A stretch of DNA of 64,000 nucleotides from Hymenobacter sp. IS2118 (GTDB lineage: Bacteria; Bacteroidota; Bacteroidia; Cytophagales; Hymenobacteraceae), in assembly GCF_000715495.1 (NCBI RefSeq), contig NZ_JNLX01000183.1:25575-89574 (forward strand), written 5' to 3'. Positions 53,942 to 62,978 of this stretch are shown here, in pieces (the stretch's first letter is position 1; every line of letters starts with the position of its first letter). A program made the translations under genes and the position numbers. Below the pieces are notes generated by a model. It was not told where the DNA came from. It was given only the letters and a program-made list of their open reading frames with translations, and searched no databases.

Positions 53942-54676
53942 TTAGCGCAGCGAGTAATCCACCTTTAGCATGAGCGTGCCAAACCCATCTTTGTTGAGCG
54001 AGGCCCCACCGAGGCGCGTGCTGGCATCGTCGAGCTGGTCGGTGGTGGTGAAGTAGTAATTGCCTTCGAGGCCGGCCCGCACCTGGTCGGTGAGGCGCAC
54101 CTGGAAGCCGGCACCCACGGGGGCTACGCCCGCCAGGGCCGGGTAGTCGTTGCGCTCGGGCTGGAAGAATTCAGTGAGGGAGCTGGGCCGTTCCGTGTCT
54201 TTGTACAGGCGCGGACTGTAGAGCAGCAGCCCGGCTCCGCCCTGCACGTAGAGCTGGAATTTGGGGGACTCGGCCCGCGAGCCGGCAAAGATGGACTCGT
54301 CGCGCAGCAGGTCGAACCGCAGAAAAACCGTGCCCAGCCCGTTGTTGCTCACGAAAGCCAGGCCGCGCCCTTCGGCCTGGTCGATGGCCCCCATGCTGAC
54401 GTACGAAAACTCGCTCCCGATGTGCAGGTGGGGTGTCAGCCGTTGCAGCACCCCTAGGCTCACGGCTGGTCCAAACAGGTTGTCGGCCGGGTTGTTGCCC
54501 AGGTCGCCGTTGTAAAAAGCCGTGCCAACACCGAGGGTAACGTGCAAGGGGCCCCGGTAGTAGGGGCGGCCCTGGGAGTTGTAGTGGCGCACCTGCCGGC
54601 TGTGCTGGGCCTGAACGGTGGGAGCACCAAATACTCCGGCCGCAACCAAGCCAAAAATCAACTTGCGAATCCGCAT
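53942..54676 (-). CDS. Outer-membrane beta-barrel protein
   Basis: The product is 244 aa with a signal peptide (KLIFGLVAAGVFGAPTVQAQ). The mature part has repeated amphipathic strands typical of a small OmpA-like or OmpW-like barrel: HVTLGVGTAFYNGDLGNNP, FSYVSMGAIDQAEG, LYVQGGAGLLLYSPR, PVGAGFQVRLTDQVRAGLEG, with an aromatic end (MLKVDYSLR). The partner or ligand is unknown. ATG 54676 was chosen over the frame start at 54736 because it gives a clean signal peptide. The TPR gene lies 80 nt upstream on the same strand. Confidence 0.82.
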   Translation of the reverse strand: MRIRKLIFGLVAAGVFGAPTVQAQHSRQVRHYNSQGRPYYRGPLHVTLGVGTAFYNGDLGNNPADNLFGPAVSLGVLQRLTPHLHIGSEFSYVSMGAIDQAEGRGLAFVSNNGLGTVFLRFDLLRDESIFAGSRAESPKFQLYVQGGAGLLLYSPRLYKDTERPSSLTEFFQPERNDYPALAGVAPVGAGFQVRLTDQVRAGLEGNYYFTTTDQLDDASTRLGGASLNKDGFGTLMLKVDYSLR

Positions 54677-54756
54677 ACTAGCCAAAATGAGTGAAAAAAA
54701 ACCGATTATACGGCTACCAACGACCAACTGGCCCAATCCGTGCGTTTCCGCCGTGC

Positions 54757-55530
54757 TTACTTGAATTTTCCCTGGGGGTCGGGCTGTTTGGCCAGCAGGT
54801 CGGTAATAAGGTCAAAGTCGAGGCTGCCGATGCTCTGAGCCTGGCCTTTGTGCACCGCTTCCCACGCTTCCGGGTACTTTTCTTCGTAATACAGACCGCG
54901 GGCCAGCTGTTGCCAGGCCGTGCCGTTGGTGGGTTCGAGCGTTGTGACGCGCTGGAGCAGGTCCATGCCGGCTTTGAGGTCTTTTTTCTTCTTGGTCTGG
55001 CCGTAGCGCATGAGGTAGCTGGTGCCCAGGTCGCTCATGAGCAGGGTGCTGTCGGGCGAGAGCGCAAAACCCTTGTTGAGCAGGTCAATGGCCGCATCGG
55101 GCGTGGGCTGGCTGCTCGCCAAAATGCCCAGACCGCGAAAGGCCTCGGCGTTTTGTGGATTCAGAAGCCAGGCCAGATTGAAGCGGTAAGCGGCCGTGTC
55201 GGGTTGGTTTTCGCGCAAATACTCGTAGCCCTTCGTGGTGAAAAACGTACTGGCTTCGTCAGCCGAGGCGAAACTGGCGGCAATGGCCTTTAGCTGAACC
55301 GCGCCGAACAGCTGCGTGGCCTGCTCGGGCGTGAGGCCGCCAAATAGCGGCTGCAGGCGGGCCAACCGAGCCGCCGGGGTTCCGGCAGCGGCCAGGCTGC
55401 CATCAGCGTTAGCGGCCGAATCCGGGTTTTTCTTGCGCTGCGCCTGCGCAGGAGCGGCCATAACCAGCCCCAGCAGTGTAAAAGCCGCCAGCAGCCGCGA
55501 AACAGGTTTGAAGGAAACAGAAATCAACAC
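54757..55530 (-). CDS. Exported TPR-repeat protein
   Basis: The product is 257 aa from GTG 55530 (TTG at 55527 also possible). The signal peptide LLAAFTLLGLVMAAPAQAQ is followed by a linker and at least three tetratricopeptide-like units: AAYRFNLAWLLNPQNAEAF, AIDLLNKGFALSPDSTL and AGMDLLQRVTTLEPTNG. Such periplasmic proteins serve as protein-binding scaffolds; the partner here is not known. The frame is open to 55620, but an exact -7 element at 55593-55600 lies inside that part, so the true start is downstream of it. Confidence 0.78.
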   Translation of the reverse strand: MLISVSFKPVSRLLAAFTLLGLVMAAPAQAQRKKNPDSAANADGSLAAAGTPAARLARLQPLFGGLTPEQATQLFGAVQLKAIAASFASADEASTFFTTKGYEYLRENQPDTAAYRFNLAWLLNPQNAEAFRGLGILASSQPTPDAAIDLLNKGFALSPDSTLLMSDLGTSYLMRYGQTKKKKDLKAGMDLLQRVTTLEPTNGTAWQQLARGLYYEEKYPEAWEAVHKGQAQSIGSLDFDLITDLLAKQPDPQGKFK

Positions 55531-55592
55531 AGAGAGGAAATAAAGTTGAAAGAAACCCAGCCGCCACAAAAATGGCCGGGCAAGGCTGCTGA

Positions 55593-55600
55593 CAAAGATA
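55593..55600 (-). promoter_or_regulatory. -7 element for the TPR protein gene
   Basis: On the reverse strand TATCTTTG exactly matches TAnnTTTG, 63 nt before GTG 55530. Confidence 0.6.
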
Positions 55601-55737
55601 AAGCCAATACGGGCCAGCACATCCGGCCCCCGAAGCAGGTCGGGGAGCGGCCCGGACGCAAACTGCGGCCCGCGTCCGGGCGTAGGTGAGGCAGCTTGCC
55701 AACTCCTGGCCCCCTCTATTGTCTGTCTTCTGATTCT

Positions 55738-56622
55738 ATGCGTCGTTTTCTTTTAATAATGCCCGTGGCCCTGCTACTAGCCGCCGTGGTGGTAGTGCTG
55801 GCCACCGAATACGTAGTAGCCCGCCCCAGTCGCCGCGCCAAAGACGTGGCCTACCTGCCCGCCACAACCCCCGGCTTCGATAAGGAACGGCACATTCTGG
55901 ATGTGTATTCGCCCAAGGCAAAAGCTCCTGCGGCGGGCGGCTACCCGGTCGTACTCTTCATTCACGGCGGCAGCTGGACCAGTGGCAACAAGAACATCTA
56001 CACCTTCATCGGCCGGCGCCTGGCCAAGCAGGGCGTGGTGGCCGTCGTCATCAACTACCGCCTGGCGCCGCCCGTGCACGTGCCAGAGCAGGCCGCCGAC
56101 TGCGCCCGCGCCCTGGCCTGGACCGTGCAAAACATCACTTCCTACGGTGGCGACCCGTCCCGTGTCTTCGTCATGGGCCATTCGGCCGGCGGCGGCCTGG
56201 CCGCCCTGTTAGCCACCGACGATGCCCTGCTCGCCGCCAATGGCCTGCCTCAAAACCCCGTGCGCGGCGCCATCATGGACGACCCCGCGGGGCTGGATAT
56301 GTACAGCTACCTCAAGGAAATGAAGTACGAGGGCGACCGGCAGTACCTCGTGCCCTTCGGCAACGACCCCGCCGTGTGGAAGGAGCAGTCGGCTATCTAT
56401 AAAATCCGGCCCGGCATTCCGCCCTTCCTGTTCTACATCGGCGGCGAAACCTACCCCAGCATCAGCGGCAGCTCGGGCCGCTTCCGCGACCGCCTCAAGG
56501 CCATTGGGCAGCCGGCGCCCTACACCGTCATTCCCGGCCGCCACCACATTCCCATGGTGTTGCAGCTCTATTGGCAGAACAATATTATCTACAAAGGCTT
56601 GCTAAAAATGGTGGGCGCGTAA
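55738..56622 (+). CDS. Alpha/beta hydrolase (esterase/lipase-like), membrane-anchored or exported
   Basis: The product is 294 aa. The N-terminal hydrophobic segment FLLIMPVALLLAAVVVVLA lacks an obvious signal peptidase site, so it may be an anchor. The hydrolase core has the oxyanion HGG motif in VVLFIHGGSW, the nucleophile Ser149 in MGHSAGGG and a late His in RHHIPM. These are features of the HSL-like/carboxylesterase group. The substrate is unknown. It is divergent from the TPR gene and followed by a family B palindrome. Confidence 0.87.
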   Translation: MRRFLLIMPVALLLAAVVVVLATEYVVARPSRRAKDVAYLPATTPGFDKERHILDVYSPKAKAPAAGGYPVVLFIHGGSWTSGNKNIYTFIGRRLAKQGVVAVVINYRLAPPVHVPEQAADCARALAWTVQNITSYGGDPSRVFVMGHSAGGGLAALLATDDALLAANGLPQNPVRGAIMDDPAGLDMYSYLKEMKYEGDRQYLVPFGNDPAVWKEQSAIYKIRPGIPPFLFYIGGETYPSISGSSGRFRDRLKAIGQPAPYTVIPGRHHIPMVLQLYWQNNIIYKGLLKMVGA

Positions 56623-56641
56623 GAAGTAATAGAAAAAAGCA

Positions 56642-56731
56642 CGTCATACTGAGCTTGCCGAAGCATCTCTACCGAGTAAGTAATCTGATTTACTATTGCG
56701 GTAGAGATGCTTCGGCAAGCTCAGCATGACG
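56642..56731. repeat. REP-like palindrome, family B
   Basis: Inverted arms of 33 bp, 56642-56674 and 56699-56731, with one mismatch. They have the same sequence design as 35224-35311 (CATGCTGAGCTTGCCGAAGC core). The element sits between two convergent genes. Confidence 0.85.
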
Positions 56732-56750
56732 GTTTCTTTGCTGTTCATTC

Positions 56751-57242
56751 TTACCCAAACAACCCGCCCTGCCGCACGGGCTGCTCAAATTCCAGGAGCC
56801 ACTTTTTGCGGTGCATGCCGCCCGCGTAGCCCGTCAGGCTGCCATCGGCCCCGATAACGCGGTGGCAGGGCCACACAATGGCCAGCGGGTTTTGGCCATT
56901 GGCCGCGCCCACGGCCCGCACCGATTTCGGGTTGTTTAGCAGCTTGGCCACGTCCAGGTATGATGCCGTACGGCCGTAGCCAATACCGGCCAGCGCCTGC
57001 CACACCTGCCGCTGAAATTCAGTGCCGCCTTCCGGTGCGTAAGTCAGATTGAAATCGTGCAGCTCACGGCCAAAGTAGGCTTCCAGCTGCCGATGTCCCT
57101 CCCGCAAACAGGCGGGCACCGCATGCGCCGGCGTCGCCGTGTGCCCTTCGTTGTGGTGGAAGCTGACCGCGCTCAAGCCGGCATCAGAGCCGGTGACCGA
57201 AAGCAGTCCGAGGGGAGAATCGAGGTACGCCGAAGTTGTCAT
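56751..57242 (-). CDS. ogt: Methylated-DNA-[protein]-cysteine S-methyltransferase
   Basis: The product is 163 aa. It repairs O6-alkylguanine by moving the alkyl group to its own Cys126 in the PCHRVIG motif. The C-terminal domain has TEFQRQVWQAL and the helix ending ALAGIGYGRTASYLDVA; the N-terminal part is the short ribonuclease-like domain. Length is normal for Ogt. Its ATG overlaps the TGA of the upstream glycosidase (ATGA), so the two are translationally coupled in a short minus-strand operon that may also include the CDF gene. Confidence 0.94.
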   Translation of the reverse strand: MTTSAYLDSPLGLLSVTGSDAGLSAVSFHHNEGHTATPAHAVPACLREGHRQLEAYFGRELHDFNLTYAPEGGTEFQRQVWQALAGIGYGRTASYLDVAKLLNNPKSVRAVGAANGQNPLAIVWPCHRVIGADGSLTGYAGGMHRKKWLLEFEQPVRQGGLFG

Positions 57243-58417
57243 GGCCTAAAAGTAGGAACAGCCTGCGCGGCGGTCACCAGTGCTTGCGCCTCGTGCAGGG
57301 CTTCGGCGCTGGGCTGGTGCAGCACGCGGGCCGGGCCGGGCTGGCTGAGGTCGGCATCCCAGAGGCCGGACTGGTGCCATTGGTCGAGGTGGTCCCAGTC
57401 GGGCCGGTCCACGATGGGGTAGAGGCAAGCACCCCACAGCGGCAGGCCTTCGCTGAGCACGGCGGCGCATTCGGTCCCAATCATGCGCAGCCACTGCGGC
57501 CGGTCCTGGCCGGGGTGGCTGGTTTCGGTGAGGGCAAAGGGGCGGCGGTAGCGCTTGTAGGCCTCGCGCAACAAGACGCGCAAGGAGCGCCAGCGTGGGT
57601 CGGGCGCGTCATCATTCCAGCCCAGCTTCAGGTCGGTGTTGTTCTGCCACTGGTTGTCGTAGTAATAGTTGAAGCCCACGATGTCGAGCAGCCCGGCGTG
57701 GCCGCCCAGCTCCGGACACAGGCGCCCGGAGAGCATGTCGGTAGCCTGAAACTGGTTGCAGTGCCCTTCCTCAGCCTCGCGTCGCTGTTTGGGCGTGGGC
57801 CGCAAGGGCGGCACAATGTTCACGAGCGGCTCGGTGCTGAGCATGCGGATGCCGGGGTCGGCTTCGCGCAGGGCGTGCGCACCTTCGATGTAGGCGCGCA
57901 TCAGGCCGTACTTCACTTCCCAGCCCTGGTGGTTGCAGTAGGGCACCGTGCCTCGGGCATCACCCCCGAGCCAGGAAATAAAGCTCACTTCATTGATGGG
58001 CGTCACAATGAGCACGTCGTCGGGCCGCTGGCTGCGGTAGAACGCCACAAAGGCGCGGCAGAGCGCGGCAAAGCGCCGGGCAAACAGCGGGTGCAGCGGC
58101 GTCAGGTCGTCGGGGTAGCCGAAGTGGCACAAGTCCCACACCTGCTGAATGCCGTGGCGCTGGCCCGCTTCCAGCAGGACCTGCACCGTGCTGAAATCAT
58201 AATGGTAGGGCGTTTTCTCAATCTGTGCCCAACGAATTCCCTCGCGCACGGTACGCACCCGGAACGCGTCCAAGGCCGCGTAATCTTCGTTGATGAGCTG
58301 CAGATGGCCGGTGAGTGATAGAAAATCGACGCGGTGGCCGAAGGCATTGAGCTGGTCGGTGCATTCGTAGCCACCCATCCAAAACGAGCGGAAGGGGTTA
58401 GAAGAAGATAGGGTCAT
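57239..58417 (-). CDS. Clan GH-A glycoside hydrolase (beta-glucosidase-like)
   Basis: The product is 392 aa with no signal peptide. It has a TIM-barrel glycosidase layout with probable acid/base Glu143 in TPINEVSF and nucleophile Glu298 in ALTETSH. The barrel opening WMGGYECTDQLN and the TVREGIRWAQIEK segment resemble GH1-like enzymes, but the protein is shorter than usual GH1 (about 450 aa). It lies in an operon-like arrangement with ogt (4-nt overlap). Substrate and family assignment need profile comparison. Confidence 0.8.
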   Translation of the reverse strand: MTLSSSNPFRSFWMGGYECTDQLNAFGHRVDFLSLTGHLQLINEDYAALDAFRVRTVREGIRWAQIEKTPYHYDFSTVQVLLEAGQRHGIQQVWDLCHFGYPDDLTPLHPLFARRFAALCRAFVAFYRSQRPDDVLIVTPINEVSFISWLGGDARGTVPYCNHQGWEVKYGLMRAYIEGAHALREADPGIRMLSTEPLVNIVPPLRPTPKQRREAEEGHCNQFQATDMLSGRLCPELGGHAGLLDIVGFNYYYDNQWQNNTDLKLGWNDDAPDPRWRSLRVLLREAYKRYRRPFALTETSHPGQDRPQWLRMIGTECAAVLSEGLPLWGACLYPIVDRPDWDHLDQWHQSGLWDADLSQPGPARVLHQPSAEALHEAQALVTAAQAVPTFRP

Positions 58418-58483
58418 GATAAATAAGCTGGCAAAAAGCCCTGAGTGCGGCGTGCGCCACCCGGCCGCCAGGGTGCGGCGCGG

Positions 58484-59434
58484 CTAGCCGACGGCGGTGG
58501 GCCGGGCGCTACCCGTGCCGTGGTTGGTGAGCGCGCTGGCTTCAATAAAAATCCGCTTAAAATCCGGGTATTTGGCCTTGATGGCCGTTTGCAGACGCTC
58601 CACGGCTTCTTCAACTTCCACGGCGGTGAGTTGGTCGCGGAACGAAATATCCAGGGCCAGCACGGCATCGGTGGGGCCTAGGTACATGGTGAGGGGCGGG
58701 CGTAGCTGTTCTACGGCCGCGTCCTGCCGGGCCAGGGCTTCGAGGCCGCGTAGCACGGTAGCATCGGCGCCCTCGCCCACGAGCAGGCCCTTGGCTTCGC
58801 CCAGCATAAACACGGCCATGCCCACCAGCAGCAGCCCGATAAGCATCGACGCGCCGCCATCGAAGTACAGGTTGTTGAGCAAATGCCCGAAATAAATACC
58901 GGCCAGAGCAATGGCCAGGCCCACCAGCGCGGCCAGGTCCTCAAGCAGAATGGCAAACACTGCCGGGTCTTTGCTGCGCCGCAGGGCCTGCCAGAAGCCG
59001 TAGTCGCCTTGGGTTTTGCGAAACTCGCGGTAGGCCAGCGTGCAGGCCACGCCTTCGAACACAATGGCCAGGCCCAGCACCCAATAGTTCCAGGTGGGGT
59101 CGGTGAGCGGGGCGGGATTCAGCAGGTACTGGTAGCCCTTGTAGAGCGACATGCCACCGCCCACGGCGAAGATGAGCACAGCCACGATGACGGTCCAGAA
59201 GTAGATTTCCTTGCTGTAGCCGAAGGGGTGCTTGGCATCGGCGGGGCGGGCGCTGCGGCTCATGCCAAACAGGATGAGCATGCCGTTGCCGCTGTCGACC
59301 AGCGAGTGAATGCCTTCCGACATCATAGCCGCGCTACCCGTAAAAAACGCCGCCACGAACTTGGAAACGGCAATGGCCAGATTGGCTACAATGGCGCCGT
59401 AAACGACGATTTTGGAAGAAGAAGCACCAGCCAT
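58484..59434 (-). CDS. Cation diffusion facilitator (CDF) family transporter
   Basis: The product is 316 aa with about six membrane helices (ANLAIAVSKFVAAFFTGSAA and others). One HxxxD metal motif is visible in SEGIHSLVDSGN, and HPFGY follows helix 2. The second site reads LLEDLAALVG, with Glu-Asp in place of the usual His/Asp pair, as in some CDF subgroups. The cytoplasmic C-terminal domain (about residues 215-316) has the ferredoxin-like form. The family exports divalent metals (Zn, Fe, Mn or Co) by proton exchange; the ion here is not clear. The tail of a second copy lies upstream at 59500. Confidence 0.9.
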   Translation of the reverse strand: MAGASSSKIVVYGAIVANLAIAVSKFVAAFFTGSAAMMSEGIHSLVDSGNGMLILFGMSRSARPADAKHPFGYSKEIYFWTVIVAVLIFAVGGGMSLYKGYQYLLNPAPLTDPTWNYWVLGLAIVFEGVACTLAYREFRKTQGDYGFWQALRRSKDPAVFAILLEDLAALVGLAIALAGIYFGHLLNNLYFDGGASMLIGLLLVGMAVFMLGEAKGLLVGEGADATVLRGLEALARQDAAVEQLRPPLTMYLGPTDAVLALDISFRDQLTAVEVEEAVERLQTAIKAKYPDFKRIFIEASALTNHGTGSARPTAVG

Positions 59435-59499
59435 AGGAGAGGGGAAGAGGGAAAAAGCGCAGAATAGCCGCTCAAGCTTACGCAGACTTGGCTGGGAGG

Positions 59500-59592
59500 T
59501 TAGCCAACCGCGACGTGGCCCACCCGCTCTTTTTCGCCAATGGCTTTGGCTTCCACTGATATGCGCTTGAACTCTGGGTACTTACTCCGAAT
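59500..59592 (-). pseudogene. Remnant of a second CDF transporter gene (C-terminal tail)
   Basis: On the reverse strand the last ~29 codons before TAA read SKYPEFKRISVEAKAIG then EKERVGHVAVG. This matches the end of the intact CDF protein (AKYPDFKRIFIEASALT then NHGTGSARPTAVG) in register, including the terminal VG-stop. Upstream of about 59595 the resemblance ends abruptly, and the rest of the open frame (to 60234) is antisense-type sequence of the porin gene. It is best explained as a truncated tandem CDF copy. Confidence 0.7.
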
Positions 59593-59639
59593 CCGATGCC
59601 GAGCGGCCCGGTGTTGGCACCGCCTGCCGCTACCATTCC

Positions 59640-60758
59640 TCATAGCGCGAGCGCGACGGTGCCCGTCAGGTTGGCGTAGGTGCGGGCCAGGGGGCGCGCC
59701 GCCGGGGCAAACACTGGGTTGCGGCCGTTGAGCACCTTGCCTTCGAGGCGCACCAGCACGCGGCGGGTAGGCGCGTAGTCGAAATTGAGAGAGCCGCCGC
59801 GCACGAAGAAATCGGGGGCGCTGGCCAGCGGGCCGGCATCGCGCACCACCACGCCGTTTTTGGCATAGTAGTACTCGCCGCGCAGCGCCGCCGCAAACGG
59901 ACTGCCCGGCTGCCGGCCCAGGCGGTAGCGCAGCACCAGCGCCCCGGTGTGCCAGGTGTCGTGCCCCTGGCCGGCGCGGCGGGCCTGCTGCGCACCAATG
60001 TCGAATAAGGCCAGTACCGAGAGGCGCGCGCTGGCCGCGTAGGTCAGGTAAAAGTCGTGGAAGTAGCGGCGGCGGCGCACCGAGTCGGTGGGCTGCTCGT
60101 TGCCATAAAATGTGCTGGAGTTCAGCAGCCATTTCGCGCCGGGCCGCCACTGCACCTGCGTGCCCAGCGCCTTGGCCTGGTTGGTTTCCCGGATGTTTTG
60201 CCAGCCGTTGAGGGCCAGCGCGGTGAGCGTCCACTGGGGGCTGGCCTGGTAGGTGAAGCGCGCCCCGGCCTCGTAGTAGGGCGAACCCTCGGCGGCCAGC
60301 GAGTGCGTCAGCGTCCAGTTATCCTTCGAAATGGCCGACTCAAACCCAATGTGCGAGCCGAATACGCCTACATCGAGCCAGGCCCGGCGCAGGGGCCGGA
60401 AGCCGGCGTAGGCCTCGTAGATATGCTGCAAAACCTGGGGCTCGGCCGCGTAGTTGGCCTCGGGGTAGGTGCCGGCCTGCAGGCCCAGGGCGCCGCGCAC
60501 GCGGCCATCGTCGTAGCGGGCGCCCACCAGCGCCTGGTTCACCGTGAATTCGTTCTGGCGGTTGTGCGAGTAGAGAAATCCCGGCCGGCGGGTATCAGCC
60601 GGGGCCGGAAAATCCAGCCCGAAATACCCGTCCACGTAGCCGTACACGGTGACGGTGGTATCGGCGGGGGCAGTAGTTTGGGCGGCGGCGGGCCGGGCCA
60701 GCCCCACGGCCAGGGTCACGGCCAGGGCAAGTAGTAAAGGCAATTTCATGGGTGTCAT
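59640..60758 (-). CDS. Outer-membrane porin (OmpL-like beta-barrel)
   Basis: The product is 372 aa with a signal peptide (KLPLLLALAVTLAVGLARPAAAQ). The mature part starts TVYGYVDGYFGLDF and contains FTVNQALVGARYDDGRVRG, typical of putative beta-barrel porin-2 (OmpL-like) proteins, with alternating strands to the end (LTGTVALAL). The pore substrate is unknown. It begins 10 nt after the stop of the MscS gene and is likely co-transcribed. ATG 60749 is an alternative start; the frame is open to 60881 but overlaps the MscS gene. Confidence 0.82.
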   Translation of the reverse strand: MTPMKLPLLLALAVTLAVGLARPAAAQTTAPADTTVTVYGYVDGYFGLDFPAPADTRRPGFLYSHNRQNEFTVNQALVGARYDDGRVRGALGLQAGTYPEANYAAEPQVLQHIYEAYAGFRPLRRAWLDVGVFGSHIGFESAISKDNWTLTHSLAAEGSPYYEAGARFTYQASPQWTLTALALNGWQNIRETNQAKALGTQVQWRPGAKWLLNSSTFYGNEQPTDSVRRRRYFHDFYLTYAASARLSVLALFDIGAQQARRAGQGHDTWHTGALVLRYRLGRQPGSPFAAALRGEYYYAKNGVVVRDAGPLASAPDFFVRGGSLNFDYAPTRRVLVRLEGKVLNGRNPVFAPAARPLARTYANLTGTVALAL

Positions 60759-60768
60759 GATGAGGCTA

Positions 60769-62673
60769 TCAGGCCGAGGGCTCGTTTGCGGTGGGCTTTT
60801 CGGCCCGGAAGCCGGGCGCCTCATAGTCGGGCGGCAGGTAGCTGGCCGGAATGGTGGTATGGTGGCCGTCGCGCACGGCACGGTAGTGGGGCGACATAAT
60901 TTCGACGCCCGCCGCGTTGAACTGGTCCTGGATATTCTGGTGGATGCGCGAGTAGATGCCGGCCTGTGCTCCGGCCGCGCGGGTATAGGCGTTGAGCTGG
61001 TAGCTCACGTAATAATCGTCGAGGCTGGTTTGGAGGATGAATGGGGCCGGGTCGGGCAAAATGTCGTCCACGGCGGCGGCGGCGGCCAGCATCAGGGCGT
61101 GCACCTGCTTCCAGGGCACGTCGTAGCCAATGGTGATGGTGGTGTGTAGAATCAGGCCCATGGTGGGGGCGGCCGAGCTGTAGTTGGTGGTGTAGGAGCT
61201 CATCACCGAGGAGTTGGGAATGGTGATTTCCTCGTTCTTGATGGTGCGGATGCGGGTTACGAGCAGGGTTTTTTCGAGAATGTCGCCCGTTACGTCCCCG
61301 ATTTTCACCCGGTCGCCAATCTTGTAGGCCCGCATATAAGTGAGCACCAGCCCGGCCACGATGTTGGACAAAGAACCCGCCGAGCCAAACGTGAGCAGAA
61401 AGCCCAGGAACACCGAAACACCTTGGAAAACAGGCGAGTCGGAGCCTGGCAGGTACGGGAAAATTACCACCAGGGCAAAGGAGAACACCAGCACCCGCAC
61501 AATCTGATACGTGGGGTTGGCCCAGTCCGGGTAGAAGCCCTCAATGGTCAGGTTGCCCTGCCGCACTTCCTCTTTCACCGAATAAATCAGCTTGAGCACG
61601 TAGCGAAACACCGCCACGATAACAATGATAGTGAACAGGTTAGGCAGGTAGTTCCAGAGCGAGCGCAGAATCTTGCGCACCGGGTTCAGCACGAAACCCA
61701 CCAAGGTATCGGCAATGCCCTGGGTGCCCGGAAATATGCTGAACACGATGGGCAGCACCAAGTAAATGGCCAGCAGAATCACCACCCACTGCAGTACCTT
61801 GAGCAGCAGCAGCACCGTGCTCAGCTGCCGGTCCTCGTTGAAAAACTCGTAGGTGCCGAGCTTGAGGCCCCGGAACCAGGTGCCCTTTTGAGCCAGCAGC
61901 TTGCCGCGCAGCCAGCCAAAAAGCACGTTCACGTACTTAATCAGGAAGTAAAAAACCAGTAGCACCAGCACCGTGAGGCCGGCCTCGCGCAGGTAGGTTT
62001 GCCAGCTGTTGGCGTCCTGGTAGGCCGTGATGGCCCGGATAATCTGGCGGCGGTGCTCGCGGGCCAGCGAATCCTTGCTCACGTTTTCCCACAGGGCATC
62101 GTTTTCACTCACGCTTTGCAGCACCCGCTCGCCGTACATCAAATCCACGGTTTGCTCTGAGGGCACGAGCGTGAGCGAGTCGGGCCGGAAAAAGGCCTGC
62201 TTTTCCAGCTCCCGAATTTTGCTGGCCGTGCGGACTGCCCGCTCCTGCGGCCGGAACGGTCCGAAGCGGGTGTACACGAAAAACAGCGTGTCGCCGTGCG
62301 GCGCCACCGCAAAGCCCTTGGCGAACTGTTTCAGCGAATCGATGTAGGCGCGGGCCCGCACCTGCCGCAGCGAATCGACCACGCGCAACGAATTAAGCTG
62401 GGCCTGCAGCTCCCGCTCGCGTCCACGGTTAGGCACGTTTTTCAGGCCTTGCAGCTCCTGTTGCAGCTGGGCCAGCTGGGTGGTGTTCTGGCGGCGTAGC
62501 GAGTCGAGCCGCCGCAGCCGGGTCAGGTCGTTGCTAAGTACCTGCGTCCGGGCCGAGTCTTTGGCTGTTGCCGCGGCGGGTTTTGGGGCCGGCGCTTGCG
62601 CACGGGTTGCCCCCGTTGCGCTCAGCAGCAGGAACAGGGATAGCAAGAGCCGGTAGGCGTAGCAATGGGGCAT
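60769..62673 (-). CDS. MscS-family mechanosensitive channel, long form
   Basis: The product is 634 aa with a signal peptide (LLLSLFLLLSATGATRAQ). A periplasmic part rich in coiled-coil-like helices (SNDLTRLRRLDSLRRQNTTQ) is followed by about five membrane helices. The MscS pore region (GVSVFLGFLLTFGSAGSLSN) and the beta domain (IGDRVKIGDVTGDILEKTLL, IPNSSVMSS) follow. The C-terminal cage part is DPAPFILQTSLDDYYVSYQL. It opens under membrane tension to release solutes. The porin gene follows 10 nt downstream. It is divergent from a second, shorter MscS gene. Confidence 0.93.
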   Translation of the reverse strand: MPHCYAYRLLLSLFLLLSATGATRAQAPAPKPAAATAKDSARTQVLSNDLTRLRRLDSLRRQNTTQLAQLQQELQGLKNVPNRGRERELQAQLNSLRVVDSLRQVRARAYIDSLKQFAKGFAVAPHGDTLFFVYTRFGPFRPQERAVRTASKIRELEKQAFFRPDSLTLVPSEQTVDLMYGERVLQSVSENDALWENVSKDSLAREHRRQIIRAITAYQDANSWQTYLREAGLTVLVLLVFYFLIKYVNVLFGWLRGKLLAQKGTWFRGLKLGTYEFFNEDRQLSTVLLLLKVLQWVVILLAIYLVLPIVFSIFPGTQGIADTLVGFVLNPVRKILRSLWNYLPNLFTIIVIVAVFRYVLKLIYSVKEEVRQGNLTIEGFYPDWANPTYQIVRVLVFSFALVVIFPYLPGSDSPVFQGVSVFLGFLLTFGSAGSLSNIVAGLVLTYMRAYKIGDRVKIGDVTGDILEKTLLVTRIRTIKNEEITIPNSSVMSSYTTNYSSAAPTMGLILHTTITIGYDVPWKQVHALMLAAAAAVDDILPDPAPFILQTSLDDYYVSYQLNAYTRAAGAQAGIYSRIHQNIQDQFNAAGVEIMSPHYRAVRDGHHTTIPASYLPPDYEAPGFRAEKPTANEPSA

Positions 62674-62978
62674 TAGAACTGACTAAAAAGTGGAAAGCGC
62701 AGCCGCAGGACAAAGTTACCCCTGCTCGCCTTTGGCTAAAATCTGCCGGCGGCCTGGTTGCCGAACAGCTGTTGGTCCGGGCGTCAGGTTGGTGTTGGTT
62801 GGAGCGTTGCCCCCGAAAGCTAAGCAGGCAGCAGCCCTTGTGCGGCAAATTGGGCGGCCCTTTCCGCCACCCCCAAGCCGGAGCGGCCCGCGGGATTGCG
62901 AGAACCAGCCGCGCCCGAAGCCAACCGATAAGCCCTGCAACACGTTCTGGGTGAAGTTTCACCTTACTTTTTTTTCGT
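62674..62978. other. Divergent promoter region between two MscS genes
   Basis: It holds an exact -7 element for the minus-strand gene (62711-62718). For the plus-strand gene only a T-rich stretch right before the ATG is seen and no exact -7 element. No ORF with coding character was found. Confidence 0.5.
62711..62718 (-). promoter_or_regulatory. -7 element for the long MscS gene
   Basis: On the reverse strand TAACTTTG exactly matches TAnnTTTG, 37 nt before ATG 62673. Confidence 0.6.

Noticed and set aside
59640..60234. Upstream part of the 244-codon reverse frame that ends with the CDF tail
   Set aside because: Only the last ~29 codons resemble CDF; the rest overlaps the porin gene out of frame.
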